A DNA stretch of 64,000 nt from Hofstenia miamia (lineage: Eukaryota; Xenacoelomorpha; Acoela): contig SCFE01000009.1 in the NCBI GenBank assembly GCA_004352715.1, positions 1,828,754 through 1,892,753 on the forward strand, written 5' to 3'. This document shows positions 45,165 to 57,829 of the stretch, piece after piece. Below the pieces are notes generated by a model. That model worked only from the letters and a program-made list of their open reading frames with translations, had not been told where the DNA came from and did not search any database. A program made the translations under genes and the position numbers. Each line of letters begins with the position of its first letter. Positions within the stretch are counted from its first letter, which is position 1.

Positions 45165-48100
45165 GTTGGCATAAAGTAACTATACAATTATATAATTTGT
45201 TGAAGACTGAATTAAAATGCTAAATTATCTTTACTGTTATAAATATTTTTTACTGCATTAAAGATTAAATATTTTTTAATAATGAGTGTAGATTAAGAAC
45301 AAAATCTTGTTTACCATGTAGAATCACATGGGAGCTCTTGTTACTCAAGCAGTACTTTTAAACTCAAGAGTTAATATCAAAGGTTGCAAAGGCTACCATT
45401 GTAGAGAGTGACCTGCATTCCAGCAAAAAAAAGAGCATTGGTGGTACACCAATTCACTTAAGAAAAACAGAAATTCCATAGAGAACAGACTTCCAGCAGT
45501 GACCAATTCACACAGCATCATGCTGAAGCCATATCCATGAAGCCATCCTTACTCACCAAGGTGATAATTGTGTGCCTCAAGTATTAATTTCTAGCTCAAA
45601 TAAGCAATTTATCTCAGAGTTCTATTATTTCAGCTCATGTAAATAAATAATAAAACAAAGGCACATAATTGCTGTGCATTTATGTTCACCAATGGCATAG
45701 TATATTTGCAGTGTGTTATTATTATGTGCATATATGAAATGAAACAATTGAATTAAAAGCTCTTATTCCCTACATGTAACCATAGCCATAATCTAAAGCA
45801 ACCACAATTTGGGCTGTCACTGTTAAGCAGCTATTTGTTGCCCCAGACCCAGTGCAGTTTCTTCCCAAATTGTGACCAGATCTTAAGCAGAAATGATCAA
45901 ACTAACAACTATGACGAAATCTAAAAGGGGTTAGCAAATAAATAAATTAGAGAAGATCAAGCATGATTGGAGTAAGAATAATTATGTTGTGCATTCACTA
46001 CAAGTCTCTCAAGTATTTATTACAGTTTCATAAATCATTACCTGCTTAATGTTTACAACATGCACATAAGATAAGATAAGATAAATTATCAAGTAATTAT
46101 GTGTAGGTTTAGTTTGAGGGGACAAATAATAAATTGATTGAAATAACTACACTCAAAAATATACAAATTGATTTAAAAGAAATTGATATAAATTGATAGA
46201 ATCAAATCACAAATTATGACATTACTGTGATGTAGCTTTAAATTTCTGAGTATCAAAATAATCAAAAGAATAAAATCAAAATAAAATTAGTGTTACTCAC
46301 ATTACTAAACAGTTAATATATATTTACCTAAAAGAGGGTTATTAACTGCTTTTAATTATGCATTATGTTAATAGTGTTTATTTACTAAACATGAATGTAC
46401 TTAAAGAGTTATCTCAAAGACAGGTATGTCAAATGAATCAAATTTTAGTTTACTATTTTTTAAATGATTAAAGAGTAATCTTTAGCATAACTCTAACTAA
46501 TTATTAACTACAAATTAGCATCTTTACATTAAGTTAGGAAACAAGGTGATCTTAAGAAGGTAAGAAAGTTTCAGCTACATTATATTCATAATAAACATTA
46601 TAAACAACACTCTAGTATTCTCCATCTGTGGTTAATGAAAAACAGGCTAAATTAGATTTGCCTGGTTGTGCAAACCCTACTTATTGGCATGGATGTTGTT
46701 CACACATAGTACAATTAATATGATCAACAACATCTAGCAACATAAGAATATGTACATTAGCAAGCAGTCACAAGTTTAATGCTTTAATTAGTGAACATCA
46801 TCATTAATTTATTGTAATTTCATTTCTACAACGTGACTATATCTGTCTGAGCTTCTAAATTCAAGAATAGAACATAATAATATTTGCACCTCTATATCTA
46901 AAAGATTTGTATTTTATAATTTGAGCCTTAATAAGAGAAAAATATGGCGCATGAAAAAAGACAAAATTCACAAGGATGTCTAGCAATCTAGACATGATGT
47001 TTCCAGAATTTATAAAATTGGATTCTCAGATGCTGATGCACAATATGCATTGCATGTTCTGTTAATGTCTTTTTTGCAATACAATTATATTTTACAGTGA
47101 ATATTATAATTTTTTCATGTTATAATATAAATTGTTTTACAAGAGATTATTTGATCACAAGTATATATATGATGAAATTGATTAATTGTATTTTCATAAA
47201 ATATTCAAAACTGAATAATGTGGTTTCCCTTTGTCCAGTTGTTGTCTAAATCAAGCAAATGTTGAATCAACACATTTAAATTGTGTCAGCAGCATGGAAA
47301 TCAGCAATGGTAATAAATCCCTTTCTGACAAAGGATTTGTGTTGAGCATGGATTTGCCAGTGCTAGGGTAAATAATTAACTCCTCCTATCATAATACCCA
47401 TTCCTAATAAAAGTAAAGAGTGACAGGAGATCAAGAGAGGGAAAAATGGCAACACTCAGCTAACCCAAAAAATGAAAATCTTGTGAAAGAGAGAAAGAGA
47501 GAATGTAGTGAAACCTACATGCTAAGTAAAAACCTAAGCTTGGTGCATTACTCAACTCATGCTATTTAGGTGGTAGCAATAATAGTAATTTGAATTAATG
47601 AATGAAAAGCACAACAACAAAAGCCCTATTCATACACCTAGCCCTATGTTAAAGGATTCTAGGTACTCCTTAACTAATATGAAACACTTTAAAAAGCATA
47701 ATCAAATTAAAGTAAAATCAATGATAAAACATAATCCAATTTACTTTCTAGTAAACAAAACAAATATTCATACACATTTATATGTGAACAAAACTGGTAA
47801 TTATAAACAACAACACCTCACTGTTGATAATATGAGTAAATAAAAACAGGTAGTCTGTTATGGTCAGAAAATATTCAAAACTGAAATTTCAACTTTTACA
47901 AAACCTAAATTCATCTAGATATAATTAAGAGATTGCCATTACTAAGTTCATATAACCAATGTTGATACTAGAGGTAAAAAATAAATGCTACAAAATACTG
48001 AATACTTAATAAACTAACTATTTTATATCATATTTTTTGCAATTCTGTTACATCACTCTACATGGTAATTGTGATGGGTTGGTTTTCAATCAGTTATCCA

Positions 48101-48710
48101 GTAGGCCAGAAAATTATAGAAAAGCCTTTGATCATGCTTATACATGATGATGAAATTGGTGTTTTCTCCTTTGTAATACAGCATTGCAAAAGTTCAAAGT
48201 ATGCACTATTGTAAACAAGATGAACAAGCTGAATATTTGTTTTGTGCAAAAATCTTTCAATTATTTCATGATGAAATTTGAGGTTGTAGTTGAAGGTAGA
48301 CAATGTAAAAACTGTTTTTTCATATGCTATCAATAACCTTAAATATTTGTTAGCAATTAGTCCCTCACAGGTCATATCTTAAACAAGGGAAACTATACAT
48401 ATGTGAAGCAATAAATAAATAATATTACACTGATGTACACAATAAATATAAATTAATACACTGTTATGCACTTCCAAAATGAAAAAAATCATAGACTGAC
48501 AATGTGAAATAATATTCACATAACATTTGGGAACTCTTTGAATATGTTGATGATGCCTTCCAGCTGCTGAATTTGACCTATTTTCAGGATCAATTGAGAG
48601 ACGGATGTCTTGCATATCTGAGTTTTTTTGTTCCAACTGGTCTTGGTGCAAGTTGACTTGCAGAGACCCCATCACCATTCACTTCAGCCACTTGCATGAG
48701 AACATTCTGG
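45165..48710. other. CpG-poor DNA left of the LTR element, no assigned gene
   Basis: Contains a short AGATA array (46070-46083, AAGATAAGATAAGATAAAT) and two adjoining minus-strand frames (48094-48375 and 48379-48678). The latter encodes a hydrophilic segment (SLQVNLHQDQLEQKNSDMQD) that I do not recognise and that ends where the LTR element is inserted; it could be an exon or another element's Gag. Confidence 0.35.
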
Positions 48711-49465
48711 TGTAACATAATCATATCATGTGTGGTCAAGTTAAGAAAAGAAATGGAAAGAGCTATGACTCAAGTAATATAAAAATTAATTGTACACACA
48801 TGATTATTATTAATTAGATCATTTGTAAAATTTTAATAAGTAGTATTTTGATATTAATTCACTTGGCAGTACTTTTTGACAAATGATAAAAGACTGAAAT
48901 GCAAATGCTAATTAATGCTGACATGTGTAAATGGCAGACAAAGAAAAAGAGGGAAATCAGTAAATTGTGAACAACATCAATTAAACAGGTACTTGCCAAG
49001 TGTTTGATTGTTTGCTATTATTATGTATGAAAATAGTGCAATTTATTTATTTGGTGATGAACAAAATTCATTGGATTTACTTCTTTATCTTATCAGGTTT
49101 ATTTATGAAATTCAATGGAAAGCTTAACAGTCAAGCACTAGAGTAATCTGGATGATGGTCCCCAACTACATTTAAAGGAAGTCTGGAACAGCTGGCACAC
49201 AATAGCCTTTCAAAAGTGTGGTGTGGCTGGTAGTAGTTGATTCCTTGATGTGCTTATAGGTTAGGTGTAAGGATAGAGATTTTAATTCATTCTAGCTTTC
49301 CTATCATTCATTATTCACAAGTTAGTGTTATTACTGTTATATCAACTCTCACAGGAAAAGTAATGTTGTATCTAAATTGTTTGTTTTTGGTTAATCAACC
49401 AATTGCCTGTTAGTAAATTATTCAACTTTCAACCAACTTATGAATGAGTTTTATTGCTGACTGCA
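48711..49465 (+). repeat. 5' LTR of the gypsy-type element
   Basis: 755 bp, TG...CA ends; roughly 45-50 differences from the 3' LTR by eye. Ten of these are paired TG/CA exchanges (for example 48922-48923 CA against 58812-58813 TG). The LTR would carry the promoter and polyadenylation signals; I could not pick out a specific TATA box or AATAAA with confidence in this AT-rich sequence. Confidence 0.88.
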
Positions 49466-49483
49466 TGGTGGCTATGACAGATG
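49466..49483 (+). other. Primer-binding site (tRNA primer)
   Basis: TGGTGGCTATGACAGATG directly after the LTR. TGG pairs with the CCA end of a tRNA, as expected; CpG decay makes it unsafe to name the tRNA. Confidence 0.5.
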
Positions 49484-51100
49484 CCCAACATGTGCTAGAG
49501 AAAGAAAATGTAAATTTAAAGAAAATCCTAAAGTGAAAAACAAAGGAAGATCATATTTGAGTCAAGATAGTTGTTTCTTCTCAAAGTATGGAGAAAACCT
49601 TATAGTGGAAAAATCCAGAACAAGAATTAGTACAAAGAAAATTGCTTCAGTTTACAAAAAGAAATGAAATGAAAAAAGAGGGAAATGGACATAAGTATCA
49701 CCTTATTTAAGTACATAAAAAAGTAGAAAGGAACCATCAAAGGATTACTCAAAGCTAAATACAATAATGGTATATTCTATAAAGAAGATGAGAAGCAAAG
49801 TGAAAACTCAAAAAAACCCCCAATCAAGAAAAACCCAGGAAATGCAAGAAGTGACAATGTCCCCAGAAAGTGAACCATCTCTGAAGGAACTAGTGCTACA
49901 GCCAGCACAACTAAACAGTGAACTCACAATAGTTCAATTGACAGAAATAATTGAAAACAATAATAAGGAAAGACAAGAGTTAATGATACATATAGAACAG
50001 TTAACACAAAGAATATTTGAAATAGAGGTAGCAAATACTGAAAAAGAGAAATGCATTGACAAAATCACAGTAGACACAAGTATATGATTGATGGAGCAAT
50101 GAAACTTGTTTCAAAAACAGATAGAGAAACTAACCAAAATGAACAAGGAAATTTAAGTCAGAGTGAAAGGTTACAACAACTGATGAGTGAGTTACATGAG
50201 GAGAATGTAAACCTTAGAGAAGACAATATGAACAAACAGATAGAAATCAATAACTTAAAAGACGAGATATGGTTAATGGTACTAAACAACAAATAAAAAT
50301 AGATGAAAACGTCAAAACAATAGAAAATACTATAATTGAAAAGCCTCAACAGCTAGACAAGGCCATACCTCATAGAGATATGCCAATGAACATGTACAAA
50401 GTGGAGTGGCCTACCAACATTATTTAGTGTTAGATATACAGATGAGAACTAATTACCAGAAATTGATTGGAGAGTGCCAACAATACTACAATGATGAGAG
50501 TTTCAAGAGTCAATACTGAATGTTGCTAAATGGAATGAGGATGAATAATAGAGACAACTTGAGAAACTATGTCACAAGTAGAAATGTTACTAAAACTCAG
50601 CTCAAGAGAACAAACATATTCTAAATACAATTTATTCCCACACATGTGCAAAGGCCTACCAGAGACAATTCATCAACAATTTCAAATTAAATGCAATGCA
50701 GATGATTTTCTAGACAAAATGATTAGAAAAGAACTCACAATACATAAAACAATGGAAAACAATGCAAGGATCAATTAAAAGTCAATGATAGGAAAGCTGG
50801 TAATAAATAACACAATGCCTATGGTTAGCAAGTCAATAGGAAAAGTACCAAATAAGAAATCAGGAGAGGAAATGATAAAAATAAAACTCAAAGATGGAAA
50901 AATTAAAAAAGATAAAACAAAAGGACCTAGAATGTCAGATGTGCAGCAATAAGGGACATACTAAGAAATATTGCAAAAGACAAATTAATTGGATAGAGGA
51001 AGAAGAAGGGTATTTTGATGAGGAAGATCTAATTGAAAATGAGGAGGAACAAGAAAATGACAAAGAAACCAAATCTACAGAAATGGATGATTTAAACTAG
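49480..51100 (+). pseudogene. Gag region with CCHC zinc knuckle, broken
   Basis: Starts near an ATG just after the primer site, but no frame stays open. Recognisable pieces: charged coiled-coil-like stretches at 49767-50087 (LTEIIENNNKERQELMIHIE) and 50084-50296 (LMSELHEENVNLREDNMNKQ), a capsid-like helical piece at 50569-50778 (YNLFPHMCKGLPETIHQQF), and at 50894-51100 a nucleocapsid zinc knuckle CQMCSNKGHTKKYC (C-x2-C-x4-H-x4-C) followed by an acidic tail. The pieces lie in different frames, so frameshifts have accumulated. Gag would form the particle that packages element RNA. Assignment rests on the knuckle and its position before protease. Confidence 0.68.
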
Positions 51101-51191
51101 AGGGAGCACTGTCTCTGATAAAATGAGTGCCCATGTTAATAATCACAGACCTAATGAAAACTAACACAATAACAGTTGTGATTAATGGAGT

Positions 51192-51815
51192 TTGGTCAAA
51201 GCTACAATAGATATGGGAGCAGTCATATCAATAATAACTGATGATTGTGCAGAAAAAGTAGGATTTGAAAGGAAACATTTAAACAATGAGAAAAACAGAC
51301 TAATGAATGCATCTGGAGATTACATAGATGTGAAAGGGCAACTGCAAGATGTACTGATAAGAGTAGCAAGTACAACATTTCAGCAGACATTCACAGTAAT
51401 TGATACAGAGAAAAATCAATTGCTATACAAAATCATATTAGGGAATGATTTTTTGACAAATAACAGATGCATCATAAATTACAATGATAAGACAATAACA
51501 TTACAGGAAGAGATAGTAATGACATATGAAGCAGAAGAAAATGATACAATAATGTTTAAACTAACACAAGACATGAAAATTTTACTGAACAATTGGAAAA
51601 TGTGTGGAATTGAAACAGAGGGAAAAATAGACACAGAAATAATGATGTATGATCAGGTAGGAATTAATACAAAGAAGTTGTCAATTCCATCTAGCCTATG
51701 TACAATACAAGAAGGAAAGGGAGCTATACCAATACTGAATGCAATAAACCATATAGTCAATATAAAGAAAGAAAATGTGAAAATTAAAGGGAAGAGAATA
51801 AATGCAGAAAAATGA
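51192..51815 (+). pseudogene. Retropepsin-type aspartic protease domain
   Basis: Open frame 51192-51815 with the active-site segment TIDMGAVISIITDDCAEKVG near residue 5 and, about 75 residues on, ILGNDFLTNN, the second conserved strand of retroviral-type proteases. The catalytic Asp is present, but the residue after it, normally Thr or Ser, is Met (codon ATG), a change that loss of a CpG (ACG to ATG) would give. The enzyme would cut the Gag-Pol chain. A TGA at 51813 separates it from reverse transcriptase in the same frame. Confidence 0.72.
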
Positions 51816-53567
51816 ATGGTGGACAAGACTATTAATATAATAGAAAAGGAAGAGGAGCAAAACTTTCAAATGCTAGAAATAAATGATAGTGAATATGAAC
51901 ACCTCAATAAAGAAGAGAAAACAGTATTGGTAAAAGTTCTGAACATACATGGCAAAATATTTAATTTTGATGAAATTAGTGTCTGTAAAGTGATAGGAGA
52001 AATGCACAAAATAATTACCACAACAGATGAACCAATAAGGTTACATGAGAATTTGAAGGACAATTATAATATGATCCTCAATGAGTTGATTGATAACAAA
52101 ATTATAAGACTGAGTGAAAGTCCATATTTGTCACCAATGGTGTTTGTAAAGCAGGGTAATAAATGCAGACTCTGCATAGACTTTTGCAAACTCAATGACA
52201 TGACAAAAAAGGACACATACCCACTGCCAAGAATAGAAAACATGAAATATGAAGCAATGAAGCACAAATATTTCACATGCATTGATTTATGTAAGGCCTA
52301 TTGGTAGGTACCAATGGAACCAAAATATATCAAGAAAATGGCATTTATAACACCATATGGATTATTTGAGTGGATGTACATGGCATTTGGGTTATGTAAT
52401 GCACCAGCAACATTCCAGAGATACATAACTAAAGTACTGAAACAAGATAATAAAAAATTAGAAGAAGGAGTGTGCACTTACATAGACAATATCTTAATAG
52501 CAAGTAATATGATACAGGAACACATTGAAAAGTTGGATAGAACACTAACAATTTTATATAATGATGTACTCCAGGCTAATGGAAAGAAATGTGAAATCTT
52601 AAAAACCAAAGTTGTATTCCTGGGAAGGCAGATACAGGAAGGAAAAATAAAGATGAAAAACAATGCAAAAGGAATGATTCAAAATATAAAAAGTCCAAAA
52701 ACCAATAAAGACGTCCAGAGAATAATGGGGCTTCATAAATTACTATGGATCATTTATACTGAATGTAGCCCAGAAAATGAATAGAATAACAGTACTATTA
52801 AAGAAATCAAAACCATTTGAATGGACTTGGAAGGAACAAGAACAATTAGATAACATAAAGAATGAACTGCTAAAATGCCATCACTAAATACACCTGACTA
52901 TGAAAAAGAATTTATTCTAGATTGTGACGCAAGTAATGTGGTGATAGGGGAATGCCTTGGGCAGATGAAAAATGGTAAAGAGGTCCCTATACAGTTCTTC
53001 AGTAGAAGACTAAAGCCAAGTGAAGAAAATTTTAGCATTGGTAGAAAGCATAAAGAAATTTAGGTACTTCTTAATTGGAGAAAATTTTGAAGAACTGACA
53101 ACAGTGGGTTAGCATGGTTGAAAAAATTTTCAGGAGATAAATCATTGATAGTATCACCATGGATAGAGTACCTAAATGAGTTTAAATTTACAATACAACA
53201 TAGGAAAGGAACATTACATAAGAATGCCAACTTTTGGATGGCACTGCCAGAATACCAAAGGGATGTAGAAAAATTGGATGGAGAGAAGAAAAAATTTGAT
53301 TTCATACCACACAGTGAGTACCAAAAACTGCCAGATATTAACACTGATAAAAAGGGACAAGACATAATGCTGATTATAGTTAAGGAAGAAATAACAGAAA
53401 ATGAAATTGTTGAAAAACAGAACACAGATGTGATATTGATGGAGATAAAAGGCAAGTTAAAAGACAAAAACAAGAAGTTAGGAAAAGAAGCAAATAGCTA
53501 TTTCCAAAGATATAAGTGGAAAATGAATACAAACAGACTATTATATGTAGAAGGCAAGACACTGTGA
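51816..53567 (+). pseudogene. Reverse transcriptase and RNase H
   Basis: Same frame as protease. Blocks: IIRLSESPYLSPMVFVKQG, CRLCIDFCKLNDMTKKDTYP, FTCIDLCKAYW then a TAG at 52305, then FITPYGLFEWMYMAFGLCNA and PATFQRYI. The catalytic box reads TYIDNILIAS at about 52480, so the second Asp is Asn; VFLGRQIQEGKIKMK follows. A frameshift near 52735 moves to FILNVAQKMNRITVLLKKSK, and another near 52875 returns to the main frame. RNase H begins NTPDYEKEFILDCDASNVVI and includes IQFFSRRLKPSEENFSIGRK; a further TAG at 53061 and a shift follow, then FKFTIQHRKGTLHKNANFW. With the Asn substitution and these breaks the polymerase is dead. Confidence 0.85.
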
Positions 53568-53599
53568 ATAGCAATTCCAGAGTACTACAAGTGAGAACT

Positions 53600-54734
53600 A
53601 GTAAGAAAAATCCATGAAAATGGACATAGTGGTATAATTTAGATGGAGCAAAAATTTAATTCCAGATTCATAACAATAGCAATATGAAAAATAGTAGAGG
53701 ATGTGATCAACAAATGTACAACATGTTTGATAAATAACAAGAGTCATTTCCTGAGACAAATGGCACCACTAGAAAAAATCATAGCTACAGCACCAAACCA
53801 AATAGTGCATGTTGATTTGGAAAAGCTATCACAAGATGATGAGTGGTATCAGCATATTTTAGTCATCATAGATAATTTCACTAAATATGTGAATATAATT
53901 CCATTAGACTCAACAACAGCTAAAACAGTGGTTGAAAAAATAATAAAAGAATGGATATTAAAATTCAGACCCATGGAGGTAATAATATCAGACAGAAGGG
54001 TACAATTTGAAAGTAAACTGTTTGAAGAAATGATGAAATGGATGGAAATAATAACAGAGAAAACAACTGCATATCACCTACAGGCAAATGGAGCAGTAGA
54101 AAGGTTGAACAGAACAATGATTAAGTTAATAAGAGTTTTAACATCAAGTGTGGGTGGAAGAGATTGGAGAGAAGTGATAGAAATGGTAGAGTATTTTTAT
54201 AATACCTCAGTGTATTCCACCACAGGAATGACACCATTCAAAGCAATGTACAGAAGACAGGCACAAATGCTGATATCAATGCAATACAATACATATTCTG
54301 AAAAACCAGACAATGAATACATCAGAAAAATTAGAAACCAAATAATGGGAATTCATGAAGCAATGTGTCATAATACTAAAAGATTGGCAATAAGACAACA
54401 AAGAAATTTTAACAAGAAAATCTATGGGAAACCACACAGGAAGGATGATAAGGTTTATGTGTATATGTTACTGAGAACACAGGATGTAAACCAAGTAAGA
54501 AAATTAAAAACACAATGGACAGGGCCATTCATTATTACACAAACACTACCAAATAATAATTATAAACTTAATGATGGTAGGACTCTACTCCTTCAAAATT
54601 TGAAATGGGCAACAAAAGATATAGAGCAAGTAACAATAGATAAAAATGCACAATTTAAATTAATTGAAAACAGTGACAGTACATACAATGAGATGGATGA
54701 ACTTGACTGTGTGGCAGAGGAAGAATTTCATTAA
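53600..54734 (+). pseudogene. Integrase
   Basis: An H2C2 zinc-binding N-terminus is spread over a TGA/TAG-containing stretch (KIHENGHSGI at about 53607, CTTC at 53715), then an open frame 53703-54734. The DDE core is visible: HVDLEKLSQDDEWYQHILVI (first Asp), EVIISDRRVQFESKLFEEM (second Asp) and ANGAVERLNRTMIKLIRVL (Glu). A GPFIITQTLPNNNYKLNDG block near the end is typical of the C-terminal DNA-binding part of gypsy integrases. It would insert element cDNA into chromosomes. The gene shares frame with protease and reverse transcriptase. The frame ends with TAA at 54732; coding-like sequence continues in another frame. Confidence 0.85.
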
Positions 54735-54736
54735 GA

Positions 54737-54940
54737 ATATGTCCTCAAAATGAAGAAGATGATGTCAAGAAAAGAGTTATGCCCCAGAGGGCAGTAAACA
54801 ATAAAAATAAATATGACCCTGAAATATGGGATATAAATTTAGTAACTCCATTTAGATTAGATAATGAGGAGATCAAACAGGAGTACCAGTTGATCACTGA
54901 TGAAGAGCAGAAGAGTGTGAAGGAGAACCCTAAAATCTGA
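54737..54940 (+). pseudogene. Coding tail after integrase in a shifted frame
   Basis: From 54737 a different frame is open for 65 codons (ICPQNEEDDVKKRVMPQRAV, then YDPEIWDINLVTPFRLDNEE) until a TGA at 54938. It probably was the continuation of the Pol chain or the start of a further protein before a one-base indel near 54730. No family recognised. Confidence 0.45.
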
Positions 54941-55500
54941 TTGTCAATTAAAGGGCGTGATGAGGGAAGAAAAAACTAGCAGTAGCACTAGAAATACTAG
55001 GTCTCCACAATCTGATTGTCCATTAAAGGGCATGACAATGGAGCATACTTCACCTAGAAATAAAAGAAGATGAATAAGAAGAAAATCTCCACAATCTGAT
55101 TACCATTTAAAGGGTATGAGGAGGGAGAATCTAACATCTACTAACAAACAATGAAGAGTGAGAAGGAGGTCTCCACAATCTGATTACCACTTAAAAGGTA
55201 TAATGATGGAGACAAAATCAGAAACATCACCCTCAACCAAATGTTAATTAAAGGGCAGGCAGGTAAGAGAGGGCCAATGTTATGATACCAAGTGTCAATT
55301 AAAGGGTGCAAGGTTGGAAGAAAAATCACATTTTTCATCAGTGGAACACTCCCCCTCATGAAGCAAACCTTGATGCCAGTTAAAGGGCAAAGAGTACCAA
55401 GCTACACCAATCAGTTCTTGTCTGCAACTAAAGGCAGCAGGTACCAAGGTCTGTTGTCAACTAAAGGACCCAGATATACAAGACATAAGCAAAGACTCTG
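54905..55500 (+). repeat. Tandem array of about nine degenerate repeats
   Basis: A core ATTAAAGGGC recurs at about 54946, 55022, 55105, 55189, 55246, 55297, 55380, 55426 and 55461. The first four units are 75-84 bp apart and share TCTCCACAATCTGATT before the core; later ones are shorter and more diverged. Spacings are multiples of three for the first units, so the array was probably translated. In one frame the units read SPQSDCPLKGM / SPQSDYHLKGM / SPQSDYHLKGI, preceded by RRR-type basic residues; in another they read LSIKG, LPFKG, LPLKR, VSIKG, PVKGQ, LSTKG. In-frame TGA codons in both frames prevent a firm choice. Confidence 0.7.
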
Positions 55501-55839
55501 AAATGGATATTTCTGAACAGCCATTGACAAGCTCATTCTCAAATGCTGGGGCAAAGTTCACAACCTTTCTCACATAGACAGATATCAACAACAACTACAT
55601 CATCTAGATCAGAAGAAAGAGAAAGTAGGATGACGAAGATAGGGAAAGACAAGATACATCCCTATTGTATTGCAAACAGAAAAATTTGATACAACTCATA
55701 TGATAATTTATCACCAGAAACAAAAAGGCTCATACAACAGAATACATTGACAAAAGAGAAAGAAAGTTCAGCCATTCCAATAGTGCTAGATAAGCATAAC
55801 AGGCCAGCATGTAATACAATCATATCATAAGGAGAAGAT
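55501..55839 (+). other. Coding-like spacer after the repeat array
   Basis: A low-complexity polar stretch in the same frame as one array reading (MDISEQPLTSSFSNAGAKF, then charged RRKRK-type residues) interrupted by TAG codons. Nothing recognised. Confidence 0.35.
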
Positions 55840-56915
55840 ATGAAAGAAAAATTCAATCTGCCATACCTTAAAAGAACTGTACATATTAAGTTTGATGAAG
55901 GATTTACAATGAAAGATGTGCAAAAAGTAATCAAGAATAAAGATTTACTTATCAATAAGTGCAAAGAAGTCAATTTGGATAGAAACCACTTAATGATAAT
56001 TCATTTTATCAAGCAATCAGAAATAAACTCCAGAAGTTTAGAAACAAATATAGAAGATTATTCTAAAACTGGTGAAAGAGTACAAAGTGAAAGTGATCAT
56101 AATTATGAACCACAAATAAATGAATGCTGGAGGAAAATGTCTTTATTATCAAAGACAAAGGACTGGTAATATCAGAAATGATCAACATTTATCTGCAAAT
56201 AAATATGATAGCCCCAGCTGAAAGGATCATGGTAGAACCAAAAATAGTGGTGGATATGTACTACCAAGTTAAAATGATGGAACTGCTAGGAACAGTAGAA
56301 CAACTGGAAGAAATAGGAAATAAATACATTAAATGTAGTATGAATCAAATGCCAGAACACTTGAAAAACATTGTTGATGTATGGAAACAGATGAAGGCTG
56401 AAAAACCAATACATGAAGAATGGCCAATGATCAATATAAAATCACTGATTAAAACATATCACAAATCAGTGGAAGCAGCACTATTTGAGATAAGAAGAGC
56501 CTATGAAATGGAATCTAAACACAACTTTAGAAGTATGCTGTTTGAAGAAACAAATGCACCCCACATTTGCACACAAATGTCAATTTGGTTACTAACTATA
56601 GCATTGACAAACAATGAGAAATTAGTGTTGCTGATTAGAAAGAAAGAATGCTGGAACATAGCAAAGTATAAGAAATACGAAATTGCTTTCATGCCAATGC
56701 CAAAAAACATTAAACATTGGATGTTGCAATATGTGGAAATACTACTGCTATCTCCAACTAAAAAGGCACAGCAAAAGTTTGAAAAATATTTTACTAGACT
56801 GTTAACACAACAGCACACGTTGGGCAGATCAATCATAGTAGAACTTGCCAACAAAATAGGCATATGCCCCACAGAAATCAACATTCTAAATGATGAAACC
56901 AGAAAATATATGTGA
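55840..56915 (+). pseudogene. Element-specific ORF of unknown function (part 1)
   Basis: Two frames, 55840-56169 and 56124-56915, overlap near 56130 and look like one protein split by a frameshift. The second part is a 264-codon open frame, mostly charged and probably alpha-helical (MYYQVKMMELLGTVEQLEEI, YHKSVEAALFEIRRAYEMES, RLLTQQHTLGRSIIVELANK), with one moderately hydrophobic stretch (MSIWLLTIALTNNEKLVLLI). There is no signal peptide, furin-like site or membrane anchor, so it does not look like an envelope protein although it lies in the envelope position. I do not recognise it. Confidence 0.5.
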
Positions 56916-57037
56916 GAGCAACATCTAACACAAAATTAAAAGCTCTAAGACAACAACCATGGATGATGACAAGAAATCTCATAAGAAGAGAAAGTGCCAA
57001 CACATTAGAATTGATATGAAAAATAGAACATAAAGAA

Positions 57038-57829
57038 GTGAACAAGATGATTACTATGGAGATGAAGAGATACATCAAAGATTATCCACAGTGTGCTTAT
57101 ATGAAGATAATAAAAAGGTCTGAAATAATGAGAAAAGAAGGTGAGAACAGGCCAATAGAGATAATAGAAATGGTTAGTAAATCTCAGGAAGAGATACAGC
57201 TAGAAGAGATGCTGTTACAATCAAATACAATCACATTAACCCCAAATACACAAAAGGAAATTGACAAAGTCAACATGGAAAAATGTGGAGAAAAAGAGCC
57301 AAGTGAAATATCATGGGTGGAAACAGATGATGAATGCCTACTAGTTGAAATCACAGTAAAGAGAGAAAAATGCAATAACATAGTGAAAAGAATATACAGA
57401 GAATTATACAAGAGAAAGACAAAGTCATTGATAAAGATACTATGCACAGAAGCTTTCACCAGACAAGAAATTCATCAAATGTTAGAGCTACAGAACCAAC
57501 TAGCAGTGGATATTGAGTGTATAACTTCTAAATTCATAATGAAACCTGAAACAGCACAGAGCCTGATGAAATACAGATTAACAATTACATTTTCGGAAAA
57601 CATAAGAACAAGTAAGAATAATTATCCAGCAACATTTGGGATGGCAACAGCATCAAAAATGGAGGGATCATATGAAAACATTCAAAACCAGACAATGACA
57701 ACACTGTTAAAATGCACACTGCTGCCTATGATATCAGTACCAATGCTACTCCCAATATGGAGATTAAAAGAGAAAAGAGCAGCAAAAGTAGTATGGCACA
57801 AAGAAACTACATACATGAACACACTTTAG
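57038..57829 (+). pseudogene. Element-specific ORF of unknown function (part 2)
   Basis: 264-codon frame with acidic and basic clusters (LEEMLLQSNTITLTPNTQKE, KREKCNNIVKRIYRELYKRK, AFTRQEIHQMLELQNQLAVD). The upstream stretch 56916-57037 is closed, but the reading style is the same, so parts 1 and 2 were probably one long ORF. At its 3' end it overlaps the next frame (57712), another frameshift. No known domain. Confidence 0.45.
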
